Shown here: positions 7,176-12,508 of the stretch, piece after piece
Position numbering within the stretch: position 1 is the stretch's first letter
Layout: the number at the start of each line of letters is the position of its first letter
Origin: Eubacteriales bacterium
Lineage (GTDB): Bacteria > Bacillota_A > Clostridia > Lachnospirales > Lachnospiraceae
Length of the DNA stretch: 12,508 bases
Assembly (NCBI GenBank): GCA_030527765.1
Contig: JAUNAE010000071.1
Span: 1 to 12,508, forward strand
Reading direction: 5' to 3'
The notes under the pieces: generated by a model
What the model was told of the DNA's origin: nothing
What the model saw: only the letters and a program-made list of their open reading frames with translations
The model's database searches: none
Program-made: the position numbers and the translations under genes

Positions 7176-7196
7176 TATTCGTAATTTTTACGAATA
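7176..7196. promoter_or_regulatory. Palindrome between divergent promoters, candidate operator
   Basis: TATTCGTAA (7176-7184), a 3-base centre, and TTACGAATA (7188-7196) form a perfect 9-bp-arm inverted repeat. It lies 16 bases upstream of the CBASS -35 box and about 17 bases upstream of the ATPase -35 box. The position and symmetry suit a dimeric repressor or activator of one or both promoters. It lacks a GC-rich stem and a U-tract, so it is not a terminator. The binding protein is unknown; no regulator gene is in the window. Confidence 0.5.
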
Positions 7197-7212
7197 CAGA
7201 GCAAAAACATGC

Positions 7213-7240
7213 TTTACAAACACAATATTTGTGGTAATAT
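7213..7240 (+). promoter_or_regulatory. Possible promoter of the AAA ATPase gene
   Basis: TTTACA (7213-7218), 16 bases, then TAATAT (7235-7240), with a TGG extended -10 feature. TATGAT at 7238-7243 is an alternative -10. The start point would fall only about 11-14 bases before the start codon, so the leader would be very short and would begin at or near the GGAGG site. That makes this call less certain than the CBASS promoter. Confidence 0.4.
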
Positions 7241-7260
7241 GATACTGGAGGTGTATGCCC

Positions 7261-8598
7261 ATGTTTGAATATATTAAATTAAAACGATTTAAATCCTTCG
7301 GCGACGTAGAATTTAATCTTCTTGATAAAAAAGGCGAACCCAAAAATATGGTACTTATATATGGAGAAAATGGCGCCGGAAAATCCAATTTGGCATCTGC
7401 ATTGTTATTGCTTTCAGAAACCTTACGTACCATGGATGTTCGTGATTTTATCGAATCAATGCTAGCAAAACAACCTGACGCTATGCAAGATGAAGACTTC
7501 TCTCGCTATTTGAAAATGAGATATAAGGATCTTGAAACGCTCATTAAAGAAAGTAAAATGGTCAGTTCAGATTCTTCCATGTACATTGAATTCGGTTTCA
7601 AATTAAACGGAAAAAGCGGATCCTATATCATAGAAACCAATGATTCTCAGCTTATTCATGAACGGTTAGAATATACATTGGTAAAAAACCGTGGAGTCTA
7701 TTTTGATATCACTCCTGAAGCAACAACAATAAGCACCAAGATATTCCAAAACAGAAAATCTTATAACGAGATAAAATCTGCATGTGCCAAGTTCTGGGGA
7801 AAACATTCTTTGCTATCGATTATTATGCATGAGTCTGACGATAAAGCTGATACTTACATAAAAGATCAGCTCTCAGATAACTTTGATACAGTGCTTGAGT
7901 TCTTTAGCCGCATATCCGGAAAGATCAAATTCGGAAGTAGTCAGGAACGTGGTTTTATTGGATTACCACATGCAATCTTCGGCGAGTTTGATGAGGGCGT
8001 TATCCCTAAATCGGATGAAGATCTCCTTGATAAGACAGAACTTATGCTTAATATTTTCTTCAGAAGCATATATAGAGATGTTCAAAAAGTATACTACAAA
8101 CGGACATATAAAGATAATTCTATCAGATATCAGCTTATGCAAACGAAAATGCTCGCAGGTAAAGCCAGAGATATTGAATTTTCAATGGAATCAACCGGTA
8201 CGCAATCATTGCTACAGTTACTTCCTTTTATGCTCGTCGTTGTTCATGGTTCCACAGCTATTATTGATGAATTTGACACCGGAGTTCATGATCTTCTAGT
8301 TCAGAAACTCGTTAGATCTTTATACAATAATCTGCAGGGGCAGTTGATACTTACAACTCACAATACTCTTCTTATGGAATCAGGATTTCCTAAAGAAAAT
8401 ATTTATGTTATTTCTGAAATAGAAAATGGTGAAAAAGAAATTCAATGCATCACTCACTATGATCAAAAAATCCATGCAAATACCAATATCAGAAAACAAT
8501 ACTTGGATGGAACTTATAAAGGTATACCTGATCTCAGTGATGTTAACTTCCTGCAATTACTGTCAACCTTAGGTATTAATGATAATAGTGAAGAATAA
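7261..8598 (+). CDS. AAA15/RloA-like (AbiLi-like) ATPase, divergent to CBASS
   Basis: A 445-residue ABC-type AAA ATPase. Of two in-frame ATGs (7255 and 7261), 7261 is preferred because GGAGG (7247-7251) is 9 bases from it and only 3 from the first. Visible parts: an N-terminal FKSFGDVEF strand pair typical of the SMC/RecF-like AAA15 group, Walker A GENGAGKS (35-42), a middle helical insertion (about 60-300), a signature-like STGTQS (311-316), Walker B AIIDEFD (D336, E337) and the switch histidine in TTHN (H367). The C-terminal NIRKQYLDGTYKGIP resembles RloA/AbiLi ATPases, which act in phage defence, usually with a second gene such as RloB. No partner follows: a terminator comes next, then a backbone gene on the other strand. 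It lacks a TOPRIM domain, so it is not a typical OLD nuclease. A defence role is inferred from relatives and location. Confidence 0.82.
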   Translation: MFEYIKLKRFKSFGDVEFNLLDKKGEPKNMVLIYGENGAGKSNLASALLLLSETLRTMDVRDFIESMLAKQPDAMQDEDFSRYLKMRYKDLETLIKESKMVSSDSSMYIEFGFKLNGKSGSYIIETNDSQLIHERLEYTLVKNRGVYFDITPEATTISTKIFQNRKSYNEIKSACAKFWGKHSLLSIIMHESDDKADTYIKDQLSDNFDTVLEFFSRISGKIKFGSSQERGFIGLPHAIFGEFDEGVIPKSDEDLLDKTELMLNIFFRSIYRDVQKVYYKRTYKDNSIRYQLMQTKMLAGKARDIEFSMESTGTQSLLQLLPFMLVVVHGSTAIIDEFDTGVHDLLVQKLVRSLYNNLQGQLILTTHNTLLMESGFPKENIYVISEIENGEKEIQCITHYDQKIHANTNIRKQYLDGTYKGIPDLSDVNFLQLLSTLGINDNSEE

Positions 8599-8603
8599 GT
8601 ATG

Positions 8604-8637
8604 AAAGGTCCAATAGGAAAACCCTACTGGACCTTTT
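8604..8637 (+). terminator. Terminator of the ATPase gene
   Basis: AAAGGTCCA (8604-8612) pairs with TGGACCTTT (8628-8636). One A/C mismatch separates this from an inner TAGG/CCTA stem with an AAAAC loop. The plus-strand 3' end runs into TTTT. It starts 5 bases after the ATPase stop. Read on the minus strand the following sequence (TTTCATACTT) is a poor U-tract, so it is probably weak in that direction. Confidence 0.75.
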
Positions 8638-8664
8638 GCTTAGTCTTTCCGTAAGTTTATATTC

Positions 8665-9750
8665 TTACAGTTCCTGCCCCTTATTCTTCTTCGCCGCCTT
8701 CTCTACAGCCTTTTCCGCCTTCTTCTCAGCTTTCTGCTGCTTCTTCTCCCCCAGGCGCTCATGGATACTCTTCTTGGCAGCCTTAGTTTCTGCCTTCTCC
8801 ATCTCCAGTCTGGATTCACGCTTTTCGGCATTCTCCATGACTCTGGTATCCGTATCGAAGTGCTGTACGTGATCGGATAAGCGATCCTCCGGAGATACTT
8901 CGGTTCTGTTGATCTGATATACCATGGCGGATAATTCCTTCACATCCATCTCGGCGCTTTCCGGTACGATGAGCACTTCATGAGTGCTGGAAGGGAGAAT
9001 GAAGAAGTTTCCCTCTACCACCTGGCCGATCTTATCCATGATGCTGTCCTGAAGAAGGAGACCAGCACCATTCATTTTATCGCCATTAGTGAGACAGAAC
9101 ATTCCCATACCAGGCATGGAAGTTCCATCCGCACTGTCTAAAAGGTTTTCCGGCTCATGGCCAAACATCAGGCTTTCCATCATCTCGCCCATATCACAGA
9201 GCATCGGATCCCTCTGAGCATCTGCAGCCAGTGCATCCGCATGAAGCTGATCCACGGAGATACCCCAGGTATCCATGAGCTGGGGAGTGACCGGAGTGCT
9301 GGCACCGCCTTCGGGACCTTCCTGCAATACTACATGGTAGGTTGCAGAGAAATCACTGTGTTCTGTATGGACCAGATTCTGCAGTCTGTCCTGATTCTCC
9401 TGAGTGTCACAAAGGCGGATCTGGAGACTATCCTTTGCTGACTCATAATTCATAAGAGTTGTAGTGATATCACTATCGATATTCGGAGCATCGTACTCAA
9501 TTCTCATATCTGCGATATCACCGACGATCTCATCGATGTCCTTTCCGGCCTGATATTCATTCCAGAAGTTTTCGATATAGATATTCGGTACAACAACCTC
9601 ACCGGGTCTGGAAATGGAAATGCCGGTTAAATGTGTATCATTATTTTTTACCACCTCGTTGAAGGTGATGTTCGCATCTGCGTAAGACTCAGGAAGATAA
9701 TCCTTCACAGTTTCCTGCAGATACTGCTGAAATTCTTTTCTGTTCATCAT
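8665..9750 (-). CDS. DUF5688-type ICE backbone protein
   Basis: A 361-residue protein starting MMNRKEF at 9750, with GGGGG about 9 bases upstream. It begins with a helical EFQQYLQETVKDYLPES segment and an NNDTHLTGISI segment. Later segments include FCLTNGDKMNGAGLLLQDSIMDKI and NFFILPSSTHEVLIVPE, the pattern of the DUF5688 family common in clostridial conjugative elements. Function is unknown. The last 60 residues are a Lys/Glu/Ala-rich helix (KKQQKAEKKAEKAVEKAAKK) that could be a coiled coil or nucleic-acid contact. No signal peptide or TM segment is seen, so it is probably cytoplasmic. It follows the 48-residue gene after 6 bases and is the last backbone gene before the cargo block. Confidence 0.8.
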   Translation of the reverse strand: MMNRKEFQQYLQETVKDYLPESYADANITFNEVVKNNDTHLTGISISRPGEVVVPNIYIENFWNEYQAGKDIDEIVGDIADMRIEYDAPNIDSDITTTLMNYESAKDSLQIRLCDTQENQDRLQNLVHTEHSDFSATYHVVLQEGPEGGASTPVTPQLMDTWGISVDQLHADALAADAQRDPMLCDMGEMMESLMFGHEPENLLDSADGTSMPGMGMFCLTNGDKMNGAGLLLQDSIMDKIGQVVEGNFFILPSSTHEVLIVPESAEMDVKELSAMVYQINRTEVSPEDRLSDHVQHFDTDTRVMENAEKRESRLEMEKAETKAAKKSIHERLGEKKQQKAEKKAEKAVEKAAKKNKGQEL

Positions 9751-9756
9751 TGTTTA

Positions 9757-9903
9757 TTACCCCCTTCTGATCATGTGGCGGTTCGGGCGCTTTCTGCTGA
9801 TCGCCTTCTCTGTCATCTTCTGATAAGCCTTCATGCGGCTGACAAGCTTCATCTCATGCTCCTGCATATTCTTCTTGATTTCGCTGTTTCCCATAGTTCT
9901 CAT
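9757..9903 (-). CDS. Small basic protein, unknown function (48 aa)
   Basis: An ATG at 9903 with GGAGG nine bases upstream opens a 48-residue frame, MRTMGNSEIKKNMQEHEMK...NRHMIRRG, ending at TAA 9757. It is rich in Lys, Arg and Met, and a predicted helix spans about residues 7-36. The good ribosome binding site and the 6-base gap to the DUF5688-type gene suggest a real, co-translated gene. I do not recognise the family. The high basic content would suit nucleic-acid or partner binding, but nothing more specific can be said. Confidence 0.6.
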   Translation of the reverse strand: MRTMGNSEIKKNMQEHEMKLVSRMKAYQKMTEKAISRKRPNRHMIRRG

Positions 9904-9941
9904 AGATAAAATCCTCCTCGATTTTGATGTTGGTTAAATTG

Positions 9942-9979
9942 AAAAAGGCACCCTTCGGAAATCTTCCGAAGAGCACCTT
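9942..9979 (-). terminator. Strong intrinsic terminator after the surface-protein gene
   Basis: On the minus strand a 16-position stem (9964-9979 with 9945-9960), including three G-U wobbles, closes a 3-base GAT loop and runs into TTTTT. It is 30 bases past the surface-protein stop and 38 bases before the next start codon. No promoter was found in that 38-base gap, so the genes that follow need read-through or a start inside the hairpin. Confidence 0.85.
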
Positions 9980-10009
9980 CATCCTTACTTCATTGGGACC
10001 GGATAATCC

Positions 10010-12508
10010 TTAGTCCTCTTTCTTATTTACTTTTTTCTTCTTTCTGCTTCCGAAAAGGATACCTGCAGCCAGGCTGCCTGCACCAAGCATCAGCAGAATT
10101 GGAAGCCAGAGATTCGTCTCGTCGCCAGTCTTTGGATTGCTGGTTGTAGGAGTTCCAGGGGTACCTGGCTCCTGAGGCTTCTCCTTATTGGTCAGGTTCT
10201 TAGTTACCTCAATGATTGGAGTGTTCTGATCCACATATTCAAACACAATCTCGTGCTGAGTGGAATCAAGCTCATAACCATCAAGGGTCCTTGTTTCAAC
10301 CAGGTAATACTTAATAGGCTCGCCAAATTCGCCGTTCTTATAGGTTGCGATCTCATAGAGACCGGTCTCTGCATGTCCGGCAGCATCGGTTACCAGCTTC
10401 TCGAGTACCTTGCCATTGCTGTCGCGGAGTTCAAACTCTACGCCCTTTAATGGCTCCTCGTTGTCGGCATCGATCTTATTGATCAGAACCTTGCCCTTTG
10501 AAGTATCATCCTTCATGGATACCATCTGTACTTCTCCGGTATCAGCAACCTCGAAGCTTATATCATTGGAAATGATATAGCCCTTTGGCGCCTGTACTTC
10601 ACGAAGAGTGTACTTGCCGATTGGCAGCTTCTCGATATAATGAGGCTCATTGGTGGAAGTCCATTCAGCGACTACCTGATCATCCTCACCAAGGATTGTG
10701 ATCTTTGCACCAGGGATCTCAGTATCACCGGTAATGGTGGTCTTACTGATCTGAACCTTGGTTACATCATCCAGCATTTCATGCTTCTGAACTTCTGCAG
10801 TGTTTTCAATGACGAATTCAATGCTTTCTGCAGTTACATAGCCGTCGGCTGGTTTGGTTTCAGTCAGAGTATAGGTCTTACCAACTACAAGCTCCTTGAT
10901 GACATGTGGTTCAGTAGTGGATACCCACTCATCAATTACATTTCCATCCTTATCCGTGAGCTTTAAGTGTGCACCAGGGATTTCCTCGCTGGTAGCAAGA
11001 TCTGCCTTTGTGATTTCCACAGTAGTAGGTTCATTCTCAAAGGTGAATTCATAAGTTACAGTTGTTTCCTGATCACCGGCATACTCGAAGGTGAATTCCT
11101 GCTTCTCCTCTGTGGTTACAAAACCATCCGGAGCATACACTTCCTTCACATAGTACTTACCGTCAATTGGAAGATCAGCCACAAAAGTGATCTTACCTTC
11201 CGCATCAGTACTCTTAAGCTCAATGATCTCATCAGCCTCGATCAGCACCTTGCCGGATGCAGATTTGATATCCTCTGCGGCAAAAAGACCGAAGATACCA
11301 CCTTCCAGTACACGATCGCTGTCCTTTTCCTTCTTCAGTACCTGAACAACTACGCACTGACGGTTATTCTGCCAGTCTTCGTCATAAACTACGACCGGAG
11401 TATTCTGGTCACGGTAAGTCAGATCCACATAGCGTGGCTCATCATCAAGCACATAACCATAAGCGGTTCCAACCTCTTTCACATAGTATTTGCCTACAGG
11501 AAGGTCACCAACCTGAGCAATACCATTTTCATCGGTTGTAATAGTGGTGATCAGTTCATCGGCTTTGTAATAATCCTCGCTGACACCATCGGCTGCCTTG
11601 ATATCCTCTGCAGCATATACCTCGAAGGTAACCTCGGTGAGAGAACCGGTGATGTACTCGAAAAGATGCTCTACAGTACCCTTTGCGTTGTCAAGGAGAG
11701 TTACCTTATCCAGGAACTCACCCTTCTTATTCACAATTAAGAGGGCAGTAGGAACTTCATCCTTCATTTCCACCTTCTGTACCTCTGCAGTATCTCCAAC
11801 AGTGAACTCAATATCAGTTGCTTTCAGATATCCATAAGGAGCAATTTCCTCACGAAGGATATAAGTTTTACCTGCAGTCAGACGCTTGATTACATGAGGC
11901 TGATCCTTCACAGAAGTCCAGCTGTCGATGACATTGCCATCCTTATCCATAACCTGAAGATAAGCGCCATCAAGTTCTACGCCGGTTGTAATATCAGACT
12001 TAGTGAATTCAACAGTAGTAGGCTCATTCTTTTTGAACTCTTTTAAGTAGATCACAGGAATATCCTGGCCCTGATAAGATGCCTCAAAGTAGAGAATTTC
12101 ATCAGAGGATACAAATCCTGCCGGAGCCTTGGTCTCCTTCACATAGTACTGGCCAAATGGAACATCTACGGTAAATACTGCCTGTCCGTTTTCACCGGAA
12201 ACCATCTTCTGAAGTTCAGTATCGGCCTGACAGATCACTTCGCCCTGGGCATTGGTAATATCTGCCTTGTTGTAAAGGGCAAATTCAGCACCTGCTAAAG
12301 TTGCCTCATTCTCTGCATCCTGCTTTTCTACAGTGATGGATACCTTCTGACGGTCATTGGTAAAGGTTACGGATTGGGTTATTACTGCAGTGTTCTGATC
12401 TGCATATTCAAAGCTTACTTCCTGGGAAGAAGCATTTAACACAAAGCCTTCCAGTGCATTCTTCTCCTTTACAAGGTACTTGCCAAGAGGAAGGTTGCCT
12501 GCAGTTGC
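10010..12508 (-). CDS. SpaA/Cna-B-type repeat surface protein with NPKTG anchor (N-terminus beyond window)
   Basis: 832 residues are visible; the frame is open to the right edge, and the start and signal peptide are outside. The visible part is a chain of about seven full SpaA/Cna-B-like beta-sandwich repeats plus one partial. Each starts with a Lys-containing strand (SITVEKQD, VEFTKSD, VEITKAD, VQISKTT, VLINKID) and ends with a GKYYVKE/APxGFV-type segment. Such repeats often form Lys-Asn isopeptide bonds that stiffen pilins and adhesins. A Pro/Thr linker (KPQEPGTPGTPTT) leads to NPKTG, then a hydrophobic segment (LWLPILLMLGAGSLAAGILF) and a Lys-rich tail: a complete cell-wall sorting signal. 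The class B sortase at 3441-4316 is the likely anchoring enzyme. On ICEs such proteins may aid donor-recipient contact; that role is inferred. Two repeats (10763-11029 and 11753-12019) look recently duplicated. Confidence 0.9.
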   Translation of the reverse strand, partial: ATAGNLPLGKYLVKEKNALEGFVLNASSQEVSFEYADQNTAVITQSVTFTNDRQKVSITVEKQDAENEATLAGAEFALYNKADITNAQGEVICQADTELQKMVSGENGQAVFTVDVPFGQYYVKETKAPAGFVSSDEILYFEASYQGQDIPVIYLKEFKKNEPTTVEFTKSDITTGVELDGAYLQVMDKDGNVIDSWTSVKDQPHVIKRLTAGKTYILREEIAPYGYLKATDIEFTVGDTAEVQKVEMKDEVPTALLIVNKKGEFLDKVTLLDNAKGTVEHLFEYITGSLTEVTFEVYAAEDIKAADGVSEDYYKADELITTITTDENGIAQVGDLPVGKYYVKEVGTAYGYVLDDEPRYVDLTYRDQNTPVVVYDEDWQNNRQCVVVQVLKKEKDSDRVLEGGIFGLFAAEDIKSASGKVLIEADEIIELKSTDAEGKITFVADLPIDGKYYVKEVYAPDGFVTTEEKQEFTFEYAGDQETTVTYEFTFENEPTTVEITKADLATSEEIPGAHLKLTDKDGNVIDEWVSTTEPHVIKELVVGKTYTLTETKPADGYVTAESIEFVIENTAEVQKHEMLDDVTKVQISKTTITGDTEIPGAKITILGEDDQVVAEWTSTNEPHYIEKLPIGKYTLREVQAPKGYIISNDISFEVADTGEVQMVSMKDDTSKGKVLINKIDADNEEPLKGVEFELRDSNGKVLEKLVTDAAGHAETGLYEIATYKNGEFGEPIKYYLVETRTLDGYELDSTQHEIVFEYVDQNTPIIEVTKNLTNKEKPQEPGTPGTPTTSNPKTGDETNLWLPILLMLGAGSLAAGILFGSRKKKKVNKKED
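10763..11029 (-). repeat. Intragenic SpaA-like repeat, copy related to 11753-12019
   Basis: The encoded unit shares PTTVE, DKDGNVID, PHVIK, GKTY and TAEVQK in the same order with the unit at 11753-12019. A third, more diverged unit follows at 10505-10759 (EIPGAK...EPHYIEKLPIGKY...GEVQMVSMKDD). This points to domain duplication within the surface protein, which can change its length between strains. Confidence 0.65.
11753..12019 (-). repeat. Intragenic SpaA-like repeat, copy related to 10763-11029
   Basis: Partner of the unit at 10763-11029. The two are separated by two differently built SpaA-like repeats (about 11030-11750) that carry longer insertions such as YAAEDIKAADG and FAAEDIKSASG, which also resemble each other. 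Confidence 0.6.

Noticed and set aside
4316..8665. Direct repeats flanking the cargo block as insertion target duplications
   Set aside because: Comparing both edges by eye gave only 6-base matches (such as tgctta), which are expected by chance.
10967..11740. Long plus-strand open frame (257 codons)
   Set aside because: It lies antisense to the SpaA-like repeats, whose pattern is unmistakable; the Cys/Ile-rich product is typical of a shadow frame.
10010..12508. CRISPR-like or tandem DNA repeat array
   Set aside because: The repetition is at the protein-domain level, with units of about 90 residues that are diverged in DNA; there are no short identical repeats with regular spacers.

Overview
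The window reads as the interior of an integrative conjugative element (ICE) from a Gram-positive Bacillota host, most likely a clostridial or Lachnospiraceae-type gut bacterium. The evidence is a minus-strand backbone of typical ICE genes: a multi-repeat Cna-B/SpaA-type surface protein with an NPKTG sorting signal, a DUF5688-type protein, a class B sortase, a RadC-type JAB protein and a very large ArdC/zincin/YodL-type protein. Strong GGAGG-type ribosome binding sites and a perfect CIRCE operator (the HrcA site) fit the same host group. No integrase, relaxase, type IV secretion gene or attachment site lies inside the window, so the ICE assignment rests on gene families and order. No RNA genes or CRISPR arrays were seen.

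Layout from the right edge, following minus-strand transcription: surface protein (10010-12508, N-terminus cut by the window edge), strong terminator hairpin (9942-9979), 48-residue basic protein (9757-9903), DUF5688-type protein (8665-9750), then a cargo block (about 4336-8637), then class B sortase (3441-4316), a 55-residue ORF (3362-3529), RadC-type protein (2728-3384), a terminator-like hairpin (2671-2700) and the ArdC-like polyvalent protein (1-2647, C-terminus cut by the window edge).

The cargo block is visibly AT-richer than the backbone. Two hand-counted 60-base lines in it (4681-4740 and 6481-6540) are about 35% and 32% GC, against 58% for 9181-9240. It holds a three-gene anti-phage operon of CBASS type on the minus strand: a CD-NTase (cGAS/DncV-like nucleotide second-messenger synthase), an E2-like conjugating protein with a C-terminal SEC-C zinc motif, and a predicted four-TM pore-forming effector (S-4TM type). 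The reading frames overlap (14 and 29 nt), so they are probably translationally coupled. Divergent to it on the plus strand is an AAA15/RloA-like ATPase gene with its own terminator and no visible partner nuclease.

The most striking observation is the roughly 200-base divergent intergenic region. The CBASS operon has a good sigma-A promoter (TTGATA, 17 bp, extended -10 TGATATTAT), and about 10 nt downstream of the inferred start point lies an exact CIRCE element, TTAGCACTC-N9-GAGTGCTAA. This is the normal arrangement for HrcA-repressed chaperone operons such as groESL. It implies that this CBASS operon is repressed by the host heat-shock repressor and induced when GroEL is titrated, for example by heat or phage infection. 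A second 9-bp-arm palindrome (7176-7196) lies between the two divergent promoters and may be another operator.

The cargo separates backbone genes that would otherwise be contiguous. The sortase start lies only about 20 nt after the terminator that closes the CBASS operon, so sortase, RadC and ArdC expression may depend on read-through.
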